A stretch of DNA of 64,000 bases from CAWAYH01 sp963786195. GTDB taxonomy: Bacteria > Acidobacteriota > Vicinamibacteria > Vicinamibacterales > 2-12-FULL-66-21. The stretch spans positions 62,001 through 126,000 of the forward strand of contig CAWAYH010000003.1 of assembly GCA_963786195.1 (NCBI GenBank), in the 5' to 3' direction. Of this stretch, positions 11,079-19,928 are shown in pieces. Under the pieces are notes generated by a model, which saw only the letters and a program-made list of their open reading frames with translations, had not been told where the DNA came from and did not search any database. Position 1 is the first letter of the stretch. Each line of letters begins with the position of its first letter. A program made the translations under genes and the position numbers.

Positions 11079-12349
11079 CGGATCGCCCACCCATTCGCAC
11101 GGCGGAAGTCATCGCGGTCGGGACCGAGCTCCTGGGTTCGACTCGTCTCGATACGAACTCGCTCTTTCTGTCCGAGCGTCTGGCGTCGCTCGGCATCGCG
11201 CTGCGCGCGAAAACCGTCGTCGGAGACGATCGGCGCGACGTGGCGGTCTGCTTCCGGCAGGCGCTCGAACGGGCGGATCTGACGATTCTCACCGGAGGTC
11301 TCGGGCCGACAGATGACGACGTGACGCGTGATGCCGTGGCGGACGTCCTGGAGCTACCGCTGATCGAGGACTCCGCGATAGTCGAGCGCATCGAGCGGCG
11401 TTTTGCGCGCCGCGGCATGCACATGCCGGAGGTGAACCGGAAGCAGGGGCTGGTGCTCCGCGGGGCGTCCGTCATCGACAATCCCAACGGGACCGCGCCA
11501 GGCCTGTTTCTGGAGCATGGGGATCGTCTGGTCGTGCTGCTGCCGGGGCCGCCGCGCGAGCTCCAGCCGATGATGGACTACCTGGTTGCGGGTCCGCTCG
11601 GGCAGCGCGTGGGGCGTGAGCGCCTGTTTCGAACGACACTGTTTGTCACCGGGCGAAGCGAGTCCCACGTCGAGCAGGCGACGCAGCCGACCTACTCGGC
11701 CTGGCGACAGGTGGTGCCGCCGATCGAGACCACCATTCTGGCGTCACCGGGCACGATCGAGTTGCACTTCGTGACGCGCACGGCCGATGCGGAGGCTGCG
11801 AAACGGGCGTTGGATGACGCTCGCGATCGGATGGTCGCGATTCTCGGCGCTGACGTGTTCAGCCTCGACGGCCGGCCTCTCGAAGACGTGATCGGTGGTC
11901 TGTTGCGCGAGCGTGGTCTGACAATCGGCGTGGCGGAGTCGTGCACGGGCGGGCTCCTGCTTTCCCGTCTGACGGACGTCCCGGGGAGCTCGGCGTATGT
12001 CCTCGGCGGCGTCGTCGCGTACAGCAACGAGCTGAAGGAAGGGCTGGCCGATGTCGCGCCAGAGTTGATCGCGACGCATGGAGCGGTCAGCGAGCCGGTG
12101 GCTGTCGCGTTGGCCGAAGGGATCCGCGCGCGCACACGTGCGGACATCGGTGTGGGCGTGACGGGGATCGCGGGTCCATCGGGCGGAACGCCGCAGAAAC
12201 CTGTCGGGACGGTCGTTGTCGCCGCGATCGCACCGGGCAGCGCCGCGAGGGTGCGCACGTTTTCGTTCGTCGGCGGTCGCGCGCAGGTGAAGTTTCAGGC
12301 GACACAGGCGGCGCTGGACATGGTCCGGCGCATGCTCACCGGCCATTGA
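11066..12349 (+). CDS. cinA: CinA-like protein (competence/damage-inducible; nicotinamide-nucleotide amidase type)
   Basis: This is a two-domain protein of about 427 residues. The N-terminal MoCF/molybdopterin-binding-like domain has VGTELLGSTRLDTNS and LTGGLGPTDDDVTRD. The C-terminal amidase (PncC) domain has VAESCTGGLLLSRLTDVPG and GVTGIAGPSGG. Family members hydrolyse nicotinamide mononucleotide or ADP-ribose in pyridine-nucleotide salvage, and some are linked to competence. ATG 11066 and GTG 11075 are both possible starts; the latter overlaps the pgpA stop as GTGA. Length and both signatures are complete. Confidence 0.9.
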   Translation: MGRVTDRPPIRTAEVIAVGTELLGSTRLDTNSLFLSERLASLGIALRAKTVVGDDRRDVAVCFRQALERADLTILTGGLGPTDDDVTRDAVADVLELPLIEDSAIVERIERRFARRGMHMPEVNRKQGLVLRGASVIDNPNGTAPGLFLEHGDRLVVLLPGPPRELQPMMDYLVAGPLGQRVGRERLFRTTLFVTGRSESHVEQATQPTYSAWRQVVPPIETTILASPGTIELHFVTRTADAEAAKRALDDARDRMVAILGADVFSLDGRPLEDVIGGLLRERGLTIGVAESCTGGLLLSRLTDVPGSSAYVLGGVVAYSNELKEGLADVAPELIATHGAVSEPVAVALAEGIRARTRADIGVGVTGIAGPSGGTPQKPVGTVVVAAIAPGSAARVRTFSFVGGRAQVKFQATQAALDMVRRMLTGH

Positions 12350-12362
12350 GGTCCTCGGTCGC

Positions 12363-13502
12363 ATGCGTCTCTTCGTCGGCATCGCACTTTCCGATCCCGT
12401 CCGGCAGGCTGCGGCGGAGGCCGCGGACGATTTGCGCAGCCGGTTGCGTGCCATCGACGGCCTCGCGCTGCGCTGGGTCAACCCGTCGAACCTGCACATC
12501 ACCCTCTGGTTCCTCGGTGAAGTCGCCGACAGCCGGCTCCAGGATCTCGTGGGCGCGCTCGACCGGCCGTTCACGGTTCCGTCGTGCCAGATGCGGCTCG
12601 ACGGCGCCGGCATCTTCCCGGCATCAGGACCTCCGCGCGCGTTGTGGCTTGGTGTGGGGCCGGGACGCGAGTCCCTGCGTGCCGCCCACGCCGAGCTCGC
12701 GAGTCGTCTCGAGCCACTCGGCTTCGAGCCGGAGCGTCGCGCGTACAGCGCGCATCTGACCGTCGCGCGCTTCAAGGAAGTCCAGCGCTCTGCCGTGCCG
12801 GAGATCCGCCGCATCGTTCGCGAGTCGCCCGTAGACATCGGTCCGTGCGACGTGGGTGCGGTTACCTTGTTCCGCAGCCGACTCTCGCCGAAGGGCTCTG
12901 AGTACCGAGAGCCTGTTGCGAGTACCATTAGCGTGATGGTCGCGGTTCTGCTGGGTTATCTCGCGGGCTCCGTGCCGTTCGCGTTCCTGCTGGCCAGGCG
13001 CGCGGGCATCGACGTGCGCGTGGCGGGGAGCGGAAACGTCGGCGCGGCCAACGTGATGCGGACGACGGGCACCAGACGCGCGCTGCTGGTGATGCTGCTC
13101 GATGTGGCAAAGGGCGCGGGCGCCGTCGGGATCGCCTACCTCACCAGCGCAGGCGCGCCGCTGGCCGCCACGACCGGCGCTGCCGCCGTGGTCGGGCACA
13201 TCTACCCGGTGTGGCTTCGTTTTCACGGAGGGAAGGGCGTCGCCGTGGCCGCTGGCGTCTTCGGCATTCTCGCGCCGCTGGCGACTGGCGCGGCGGCGGT
13301 CCTCTTCCTGGTCATCGTCTGGGCCACACGCTACGTCTCGCTCGGATCGATCGCGGCGACGCTCGCGCTGCCCCCCGCTGCGTGGCTTGCCGGATCACCT
13401 GTTGCCGTCGTCGTCGCGGCCGCGGGAACCGCGGCGCTCATCGTGTTCCGGCATCGGTCCAACGTGCGGCGGTTGCTGAACGGGACCGAACGTCGAATCT
13501 GA
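12363..13502 (+). CDS. thpR-plsY: fused RNA 2',3'-cyclic phosphodiesterase (ThpR) and glycerol-3-phosphate acyltransferase (PlsY)
   Basis: One uninterrupted 379-codon frame carries two complete enzymes. Residues 1 to about 188 are a 2H phosphoesterase with both HxTx motifs (HITLWFLGE and HLTVARFKE) that would open cyclic phosphates on RNA ends. From about residue 192 the frame is PlsY, the membrane acyltransferase that makes lysophosphatidate: LLGYLAGSVPFAFLLAR, GSGNVGAANVMRTTG and FHGGKGVA, with several membrane helices. An internal ATG at 12936 (or GTG 12933) could start PlsY alone. The ThpR tail (SPKGSEY) is where the family usually ends, so either a true fusion or loss of a stop through one base error is possible. 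gpsA, which makes the PlsY precursor, follows 5 bp downstream. Confidence 0.85.
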   Translation: MRLFVGIALSDPVRQAAAEAADDLRSRLRAIDGLALRWVNPSNLHITLWFLGEVADSRLQDLVGALDRPFTVPSCQMRLDGAGIFPASGPPRALWLGVGPGRESLRAAHAELASRLEPLGFEPERRAYSAHLTVARFKEVQRSAVPEIRRIVRESPVDIGPCDVGAVTLFRSRLSPKGSEYREPVASTISVMVAVLLGYLAGSVPFAFLLARRAGIDVRVAGSGNVGAANVMRTTGTRRALLVMLLDVAKGAGAVGIAYLTSAGAPLAATTGAAAVVGHIYPVWLRFHGGKGVAVAAGVFGILAPLATGAAAVLFLVIVWATRYVSLGSIAATLALPPAAWLAGSPVAVVVAAAGTAALIVFRHRSNVRRLLNGTERRI

Positions 13503-13507
13503 TCCGC

Positions 13508-14512
13508 ATGCCTGAGACCATTGCCGTCCTTGGAGCGGGAAGCTGGGGCACTGCGCTGGCGATACATCTCGCGCGCGTCGGCCACGACGTGCGTCTGTGG
13601 GCGCGCGACGCTCAGCTCGTCGCGGAGATGCGCGCCGAACGCGCGAACCTGCGCTACCTTCCGGAGGTTCGGCTGCCCGATGGCGTCATCCCGGTCGCGT
13701 CGTCTGACGAGGCCGTCGCGCACGCGCGGGTTGTCGTCTTCGCCGTGCCGTCCCACGGTTTGCGCGCGGTCGCGCGCGCCGTGGCGCCGTCCATTCCGGC
13801 CAATGCAGTCCTCGTCAGCGCTACGAAGGGACTCGAGGCGAATTCGCTGCATCGGATGTCCGACGTCATTCGAGAGGAAGCGGATTCGACGCGGCCGGTG
13901 GTCGTGCTTTCAGGCCCCAGTTTCGCCGCCGAGGTCGCGCGCGCGCTTCCGACCGCCGTCCTGGCCGCATCGAACGATCTCGAAGCAGCCGAGTACGTCC
14001 AGGAGCGCTTTCGCGGGCCGGCATTCAGGCTGTATGCAAGTGACGACGTCGCTGGCGTGGAGATCGGCGGCGCGATGAAGAACGTCATCGCCATCGCGGC
14101 GGGCGTGGTCGAAGGGTTGGGGCTCGGCCACAACTCCATGGCCGCACTGATCACGCGCGGCCTCGCGGAAATCTCCCGACTGGCAGGCGCCGAGGGCGGC
14201 CGCCGCGAGACGCTAGCCGGGTTGAGCGGGCTTGGCGATCTCGTGCTGACGTCGACGGGAAATCTCAGCCGCAACCGTCATGTCGGCGTCGAGCTCGGCC
14301 GTGGCCGATCGCTCGAAGAGATCCTTGCTGGTATGCGCATGATCGCCGAGGGCGTGCGCACGACCGGCGCGGCCGTCGCGCTCGGCGCGCGGCACGGCAT
14401 CGAGTTGCCGATCACTGCCGAAATGGCCGCGGTGCTGGACGGCCGCCGATCTCCGGTGGAGGCGCTCGACGCGCTCATGGGACGAAAACAGCGGGCGGAG
14501 GTGGACGGGTAG
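13508..14512 (+). CDS. gpsA: NAD(P)-dependent glycerol-3-phosphate dehydrogenase
   Basis: The enzyme reduces dihydroxyacetone phosphate to sn-glycerol-3-phosphate, the backbone for phospholipids. The N-terminal Rossmann motif is VLGAGSWGTALA. SATKGLE and LSGPSFAAEVA are the usual mid-domain signatures. The catalytic lysine lies in GGAMKNVIAIAAGV, and the C-terminal half has SRNRHVGVELGRG. ATG 13508 gives the standard N-terminus at 334 residues; the 99 extra codons upstream are a plsY shadow. It sits directly after plsY, its metabolic partner. Confidence 0.95.
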   Translation: MPETIAVLGAGSWGTALAIHLARVGHDVRLWARDAQLVAEMRAERANLRYLPEVRLPDGVIPVASSDEAVAHARVVVFAVPSHGLRAVARAVAPSIPANAVLVSATKGLEANSLHRMSDVIREEADSTRPVVVLSGPSFAAEVARALPTAVLAASNDLEAAEYVQERFRGPAFRLYASDDVAGVEIGGAMKNVIAIAAGVVEGLGLGHNSMAALITRGLAEISRLAGAEGGRRETLAGLSGLGDLVLTSTGNLSRNRHVGVELGRGRSLEEILAGMRMIAEGVRTTGAAVALGARHGIELPITAEMAAVLDGRRSPVEALDALMGRKQRAEVDG

Positions 14513-14518
14513 TCCGCC

Positions 14519-15442
14519 ATGGGTTTCTTCGATCGCATCAAACAGTCGCTCACGCGCACCACGCAGCAGTTCGTGGGGCGCTTCGAGGAGGTCGTCCGGC
14601 GCGCGGATGCTCCGGAGCAGCGGAGCCGTCCGGTGGACATCGAGACGGTGGACGCGCTCGAGGAAGCGCTGATCTCCGCCGACGTCGGCGTGGCCGCCAC
14701 GGAGCGGATCGTCGAGGTGGTCCGCGCGCGTCGCGGGGAGGCCGGCTCGCTGCGGGACATCGTCAAGGGCGAGATCCTCTCTATCCTCAGGGCCGCCGAT
14801 ACCCGAGCCTCCAACGGTCACCGGCCGCACGTGGTGATGGTCGTGGGCGTCAACGGAACGGGCAAGACGACTACGGTTGGCAAGCTTGCGCGGCTGCTGA
14901 AGGATGCGGGGAAAACGCCGCTCATCTGTGCGGCGGACACGTTCCGCGCCGCCGCAGTCGAGCAGCTCGAGATCTGGGCGAAGCGCGCGGGAGTCGATTT
15001 CATCCGCGCCCGCAGCGGCGCCGATCCGGCGGCCGTGGTGTTCGACGCGATTGCGGCCGGGAAAGCGCGCAACCGGGACGTCGTTCTGGTCGATACGGCC
15101 GGGCGACTCCATACGCGCGCCAACCTGATGACCGAGCTGGACAAGATACGACGGATCGCGGCGCGCGAGGTGACAGGCGCGCCGCACGAAGTACTGCTCG
15201 TCCTCGACGCGACCGTCGGCCAGAACGGCCTCGTCCAGGCGCGGGAGTTCATGTCGGTTGCAGGCGTCAACGGCATCGTGCTCACCAAGCTCGATGGAAC
15301 GGCGAAGGGCGGCATTGCCGTGGCGATCGCCAACGACTTGAAACTGCCGATCCGCTACGTCGGCGTCGGCGAAGGCATCGACGACCTCATTCCGTTCGCC
15401 CCGCAGGAGTACGTCGACGCATTGTTCGAAGAGAAATGGTAA
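14519..15442 (+). CDS. ftsY: signal recognition particle receptor FtsY
   Basis: This is the membrane-associated SRP receptor GTPase that docks SRP-bound ribosomes at the translocon. An N-domain helix bundle (residues 1-95) is followed by the G domain with P-loop GVNGTGKTTTVGKLA, ADTFRAAAVEQL, DTAGRLHT and TKLDGTAKGG. The N-terminus lacks the long acidic A domain seen in E. coli, as in many bacteria (307 residues). Its last codons overlap the ribD start by seven bases. The cognate GTPase ffh lies 3 kb downstream. Confidence 0.95.
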   Translation: MGFFDRIKQSLTRTTQQFVGRFEEVVRRADAPEQRSRPVDIETVDALEEALISADVGVAATERIVEVVRARRGEAGSLRDIVKGEILSILRAADTRASNGHRPHVVMVVGVNGTGKTTTVGKLARLLKDAGKTPLICAADTFRAAAVEQLEIWAKRAGVDFIRARSGADPAAVVFDAIAAGKARNRDVVLVDTAGRLHTRANLMTELDKIRRIAAREVTGAPHEVLLVLDATVGQNGLVQAREFMSVAGVNGIVLTKLDGTAKGGIAVAIANDLKLPIRYVGVGEGIDDLIPFAPQEYVDALFEEKW

Positions 15443-16536
15443 TCACCGACGCCGACCACATGGACCGGGCACTCGGTCTGGCGGAGCGCGGGCGCGGCCG
15501 CACGAGCCCGAATCCCATGGTCGGCGCGCTCATCGTCGACGCCGATGGCGTCGTCGTCGGTCGCGGCTTCCACGAGGTCGCGGGTGGGCCGCACGCGGAG
15601 ATACACGCGCTCGAAGATGCCGGCGAGCGTGCGCGCGGGTCGACGCTTTACTGCACGCTCGAACCGTGCTGCCACACTGGACGGACGGGGCCGTGCGCAC
15701 CGCGCGTTGTCGCCGCGGGCGTCCGTCGAGCGGTCGTAGCGGTCGAGGATCCGAATCCGCTCGTACGCGGCCGCGGGATCGCGTACCTCCGCGAACACGG
15801 GGTAGAGGTCACGGTTGGCGTGCGGCGCGACGAGGCCGAACGGCTCAATCGACCGTTCTTCACGCGCATGCGCCTGGGCCGCCCCTTCGTGACGATGAAG
15901 GCGGCGTTGAGCCTGGACGGGTGCGTGGCGCGCGCCGCCGGCACGCGCACGACGCTGACCGGAGCCGACGCCGGCCGTGCGATCCACCGCGAGCGCGCCG
16001 AGATCGACGCGATCGCGGTCGGGTCGGGAACGGTGCTGACCGACGATCCGTTGCTCACAGCGCGCGGCGCGTATCGCTTCCGACCGCTCGCGCGCGTCAT
16101 CTTCGATCGGCGGCTGCGGACGCCGCCCTCGGCGCGCATTTTCTCGACGATGGCTCAGGGGCCGATCATCGTCATGACGGCCTCGGCCACGAACACGTCG
16201 ATCGAACGCGCGAACGCGCTGACGGCTGCGGGCGCCAGGGTGGAGGTCATCCCTGAGACTGACGCGGGACAGTTTCTCGCGGCGGCGCTGACGCGGCTGG
16301 CGGCTCTCGACATCATCTCGATCGTGGTCGAAGGCGGGCCCGCGCTGCACGACGCATTCTGGGAGGCCGGTCTCGTCGATCGCGTCGAGTTGTTCATCTC
16401 GCCAACGGCGCTGGGGACTGGTGGCGTGCCGTGGATCGCGGCCCGCGACGGGGCAATCGCAGGACTCGACCATCTCGCCGCCCGGCCGATCGGCGAGGAT
16501 GTGCTGATCGAAGGGTATGTTCACAGGTCTGATTGA
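15436..16536 (+). CDS. ribD: bifunctional riboflavin deaminase/reductase RibD
   Basis: The enzyme performs the second and third steps of riboflavin synthesis from the GTP-derived pyrimidine. The N-terminal zinc deaminase carries HAEIHALEDAG and CTLEPCCHTGRTGPC (zinc ligands His, Cys, Cys). The C-terminal reductase domain (from about residue 145) shows PFVTMKAALSLDGCVA and VEGGPALHDAF. It starts inside the last codons of ftsY and overlaps ribE by 20 bp, an arrangement that points to tight coupling. No FMN riboswitch is visible upstream, because the gene is internal to a transcription unit. Confidence 0.95.
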   Translation: MVITDADHMDRALGLAERGRGRTSPNPMVGALIVDADGVVVGRGFHEVAGGPHAEIHALEDAGERARGSTLYCTLEPCCHTGRTGPCAPRVVAAGVRRAVVAVEDPNPLVRGRGIAYLREHGVEVTVGVRRDEAERLNRPFFTRMRLGRPFVTMKAALSLDGCVARAAGTRTTLTGADAGRAIHRERAEIDAIAVGSGTVLTDDPLLTARGAYRFRPLARVIFDRRLRTPPSARIFSTMAQGPIIVMTASATNTSIERANALTAAGARVEVIPETDAGQFLAAALTRLAALDIISIVVEGGPALHDAFWEAGLVDRVELFISPTALGTGGVPWIAARDGAIAGLDHLAARPIGEDVLIEGYVHRSD

Positions 16537-17110
16537 GTCCGTCGGCACAGTCGGCGAGGTGGTCCCGGCGCCTGCCGGCACGCGGATGCGTGTCATCACG
16601 CCGCTCTCGTCCGAACTGCGTCCCGGTGACAGCGTCGCCGTCAACGGCGTGTGCCTGACGGTCGTCGCCGCCGATCAGGCAAACCTGACTGCGGACGTCT
16701 CGCCCGAAACGCTGCGCATCACGACGCTGGGACGCGTCGAGTCCGGCGTGCTGGTCAACCTGGAACGACCATTACGCGCTGACGCCCGTGTTGGCGGCCA
16801 TTTCGTTCAGGGACACGTCGACGCGACCGGCACGCTCCAGGAGGTTCGCCAGGAGGGCGACTCGTTCTGGCTGACCATCGCGTTCCCGTCGACCATCGCA
16901 TCGCTGATCGTGCGCAAGGGGTCGATCGCGGTGGACGGCATCAGCCTGACCGTCGCCAGCGTCGACGGCGACCGCTTTGGCGTCCAGATCGTGCCCTTCA
17001 CATGGCAGCACACGAACCTGCACGCCGCCCGCGTCGGGGATCCCGTGAACCTGGAATGCGATATTCTTGGGAAATACGTGGCACGCGCGCTCGCGGTGGG
17101 GAAGTCGTAG
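16517..17110 (+). CDS. ribE: riboflavin synthase, alpha subunit
   Basis: The enzyme dismutates two 6,7-dimethyl-8-ribityllumazine molecules to riboflavin. It has the usual N-terminus MFTGLIESVGTV and two lumazine-binding barrel repeats, each with the NGVCLTV or DGISLTV type signature and a GHFVQGHVDATG segment in the second. The 197-residue length is normal. It is followed 9 bp later by ribBA. The lumazine synthase gene ribH, often next in line, is absent from this cluster. Confidence 0.95.
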   Translation: MFTGLIESVGTVGEVVPAPAGTRMRVITPLSSELRPGDSVAVNGVCLTVVAADQANLTADVSPETLRITTLGRVESGVLVNLERPLRADARVGGHFVQGHVDATGTLQEVRQEGDSFWLTIAFPSTIASLIVRKGSIAVDGISLTVASVDGDRFGVQIVPFTWQHTNLHAARVGDPVNLECDILGKYVARALAVGKS

Positions 17111-17119
17111 AGGGATTCC

Positions 17120-18352
17120 ATGGCAAGCCGCAGGACCGTCCGGAAGAAGTCACCGTTTGCGCCGATTGAAGACGCCATCGAGGCGATTCAAAACGGCCAG
17201 ATGATCATCGTCGTCGACGACGCGGATCGCGAGAACGAGGGCGATCTGACGATCGCGGCCGAAAAGGTGACCCCGGCGGCGATCAACTTCATGGCGACGC
17301 ACGGGCGCGGCCTCATCTGCATGCCCATGACGGAAGATCGGCTCGCCGAGCTCGACATCCCGTTGATGGTTGCGCAGAACACGGCGCGGTTCGACACCGC
17401 GTTCTGCGTGTCGATCGAAGCCAAGGGCGTGACGAGCACCGGGATCTCGGCGCCGGATCGCGCCGCGACCGTGCTCACGGCGATCGATCCCTCGACCCGC
17501 CCGGCCGATCTCGCGCGGCCCGGCCACATGTTTCCACTGCGCGCACGAAACGGTGGCGTTCTCGTCCGCGCCGGCCAGACGGAAGCCGCCGTCGATCTGT
17601 CGCGAATCGCCGGCCTGTATCCCGCGGGCGTCATCTGCGAAATCATGAATGACGACGGCACGATGTCCCGCGTGCCGGAGCTGACGAAGTTTGCGCGGCG
17701 GCACAAGCTGCTGATGATCACCATCGCGGACCTCATCCAGTATCGGATGCGGACCGAGGCGCTCGTCCGGCGTGTGGCCGCGGCCTCATTGCCGACGGGT
17801 CACGGAGAGTTCACCGTGATCGCGTTCGAGAGCCTCATCGATCGCGAAACGCACGTCGCGCTGGTCAAGGGTGATCTCGGCGACGGCGAGCACGTCCTCG
17901 TCCGCGTCCACTCGCGGTGCCTGACCGGAGACGTCTTCCACTCGGCGCGCTGCGACTGTGGTGCGCAGCTCGACGCGGCGCTCCAGCGGATTGGCGCCGA
18001 AGGCCGCGGCGTCCTGCTGTATTTGAACCAGGAAGGGCGCGGGATCGGTCTCGCGAACAAGATCCGGGCCTACGAGCTGCAGGATCACGGGCTCGACACC
18101 GTCGAGGCCAACGAACGCCTGGGGTTCAAGCCGGATCAGCGCGACTACGGGATTGGCGTGCAGATCCTCAAGGATCTGGGCGTGCGGTCGATGCGCCTGC
18201 TGTCGAACAATCCCCGCAAACTCGTGGGAATCGAGGGGTATCAGCTGTCCGTCGTCGAGTGGCTGCCGCTCGAGATCCCGCCGTCCGAGCACACCCGGGG
18301 GTACCTCAAGGCCAAGAAAGAGAAGCTGGGCCACAAGCTCTCGGGCGTCTAG
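17120..18352 (+). CDS. ribBA: bifunctional DHBP synthase / GTP cyclohydrolase II (RibBA)
   Basis: The two domains make both early riboflavin precursors. The N-terminal half (to about residue 215) is 3,4-dihydroxy-2-butanone-4-phosphate synthase, with VDDADRENEGDLTIAAE and HGRGLICMPM. The C-terminal half is GTP cyclohydrolase II, with the zinc site HSRCLTGDVFHSARCDCGAQ and NQEGRGIGLANK. ATG 17120 gives a 410-residue protein with a short basic N-terminal extension. It ends the riboflavin cluster; a repeat-bearing 160-bp spacer follows before ffh. Confidence 0.95.
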   Translation: MASRRTVRKKSPFAPIEDAIEAIQNGQMIIVVDDADRENEGDLTIAAEKVTPAAINFMATHGRGLICMPMTEDRLAELDIPLMVAQNTARFDTAFCVSIEAKGVTSTGISAPDRAATVLTAIDPSTRPADLARPGHMFPLRARNGGVLVRAGQTEAAVDLSRIAGLYPAGVICEIMNDDGTMSRVPELTKFARRHKLLMITIADLIQYRMRTEALVRRVAAASLPTGHGEFTVIAFESLIDRETHVALVKGDLGDGEHVLVRVHSRCLTGDVFHSARCDCGAQLDAALQRIGAEGRGVLLYLNQEGRGIGLANKIRAYELQDHGLDTVEANERLGFKPDQRDYGIGVQILKDLGVRSMRLLSNNPRKLVGIEGYQLSVVEWLPLEIPPSEHTRGYLKAKKEKLGHKLSGV

Positions 18353-18372
18353 CCTCAGCCCATGGGGCGCCA

Positions 18373-18423
18373 ATCCGTGTTCTCCGTGTTGTCCGCGGAT
18401 GGTTTCCCGTGTTGTCCGCGGAT
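18373..18423. repeat. dispersed TCCGTGTTGTCCGCGGATG repeat, copy 1
   Basis: Two to three partial copies of the unit ATCCGTGTTGTCCGCGGAT lie in the ribBA-ffh spacer. The same unit occurs at 29485-29550 and, inverted, at 58969-59033. Just downstream is GCTAGGATAAGAG (TAGGAT at 18435-18440), a plausible -10 element for ffh. Confidence 0.6.
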
Positions 18424-18514
18424 GCAACCTCTGCTAGGATAAGAGTTTGCGCCTGAGCCGGTCCGGGACCCCGTGCGGTCCTGCCATCGGATCGACTTCG
18501 CCTCTGGTCAGCCA

Positions 18515-19870
18515 ATGTTCGAATCTCTCAGCACCCGGTTGCAGGATGTCTTCCGGTCGCTTCGCGGCGAGGCCCGCCTCAGCGAGCAGACCGTCGAAGT
18601 CGCCCTCCGCGAGATTCGGATGGCGCTCCTGGAAGCGGACGTCAACTTCAAGGTGGTCAAGGCCTTCATCGATCGGGTCCGGGACAAGGCCGTCGATCAG
18701 GAAGTCTTGCGGAGCCTGACGCCCGCGCAGCAAGTCGTTCGGATCGTGCGTGACGAGATGCTGGCGCTCTTCGGTGACACGACCGGAGGGCTGCCGCCCT
18801 CACAGGCTCGCCCGCGCGTCATTCTGCTCCTGGGCCTGCAAGGATCCGGCAAGACGACGACGTCCGGCAAGCTGGGGCGCTGGCTGGCCAAGCAGGGCAG
18901 GCATCCGCTCCTGGTGTCGACCGACGTCCGGCGCCCGGCCGCGCTCGAGCAGCTGTCGGTGGTCGCGAAGCAGGCGGGCCTGCGCGCCTACGATCCACAG
19001 GGCGACCTGGATCCCGTTCGCCGCGCAACGGGCGCGCTGACTGAGGCGAAGAACAGCGGCTTCGACACGGTGATCGTCGACACGGCAGGCCGCCTCCACA
19101 TCGACGACGAGCTGATGGACGAGCTCCAGGCGATCAAGGCGGCGACGCAGCCGGTGGATCTGCTGTACGTCGCCGACGCGATGACCGGGCAGGACGCGAT
19201 CAAGAGCGCGGGCGAATTCAATCGCCGCATCGGCGTCACCGGTGTCGTGCTCAGCAAGATGGACGGCGACGCGCGCGGCGGTGCCGCGCTCTCGGTCGTC
19301 GGCGTCGTCGGCGTGCCGATTGCGTTCGTGGGAAGCGGCGAGCGGCTGCAGGATCTCGAGCCGTTCCACCCGGATCGCGTGGTTTCGCGCGTGCTCGGGA
19401 TGGGAGACGTTCTCTCGCTCATCGAAAAGGCGGAAGAAGCTGTTTCGATCGAAGAAGCGGAGAACCTGGAACGAAAGATCCGGCGCGACGAGTTTACTCT
19501 CGAGGATTTCCGCGATCAGCTGCGCACGATCAAGAAAATGGGGTCGTTCGAGCAGATCCTCGGCATGCTCCCGGGCGTCGGACAGCTGAAGCAGCTCGCG
19601 GCGAACCGCGAGGCGGTCGATGACAAACAGCTGGTGCGGCTGGAGGCCATCATCGATTCGATGACGGCCAAGGAGCGTCGCAATCATCAGCTGATCAACG
19701 GAAGCCGCCGCAAGCGAATCGCGAAGGGCAGCGGCACGTCGGTCGAAGAGGTCAACCGGCTGTTGAAGCAGTTCGTGCAGATGAAGAAAATGCTCAAGCA
19801 GCTCGGCGGCATGGCCGGGTTGGGCAAGAAGCGCGGCGGTCTCGGCATGATGAAGTCGATGCTGCGATAG
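18515..19870 (+). CDS. ffh: signal recognition particle protein Ffh (SRP54)
   Basis: This GTPase binds signal peptides on nascent chains together with 4.5S RNA. The N domain occupies residues 1-90. The G domain has P-loop GLQGSGKTTTSGKLG, DVRRPAALEQL, DTAGRLHIDDEL and SKMDGDARGGAALS. The methionine-rich M domain ends in MKKMLKQLGGMAGLGKKRGG...MKSMLR. ATG 18515 is the conserved start (MFESLSTRLQDVF); the 14 codons before it are not conserved. It leads directly into the rpsP-rplS block, a widespread arrangement. Confidence 0.95.
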   Translation: MFESLSTRLQDVFRSLRGEARLSEQTVEVALREIRMALLEADVNFKVVKAFIDRVRDKAVDQEVLRSLTPAQQVVRIVRDEMLALFGDTTGGLPPSQARPRVILLLGLQGSGKTTTSGKLGRWLAKQGRHPLLVSTDVRRPAALEQLSVVAKQAGLRAYDPQGDLDPVRRATGALTEAKNSGFDTVIVDTAGRLHIDDELMDELQAIKAATQPVDLLYVADAMTGQDAIKSAGEFNRRIGVTGVVLSKMDGDARGGAALSVVGVVGVPIAFVGSGERLQDLEPFHPDRVVSRVLGMGDVLSLIEKAEEAVSIEEAENLERKIRRDEFTLEDFRDQLRTIKKMGSFEQILGMLPGVGQLKQLAANREAVDDKQLVRLEAIIDSMTAKERRNHQLINGSRRKRIAKGSGTSVEEVNRLLKQFVQMKKMLKQLGGMAGLGKKRGGLGMMKSMLR

Positions 19871-19928
19871 CCGAAGCAGAAGGAACGCTGGAGAATCGGA
19901 AGCCGGAAGCTCGAAGCGAGAGGATCAA

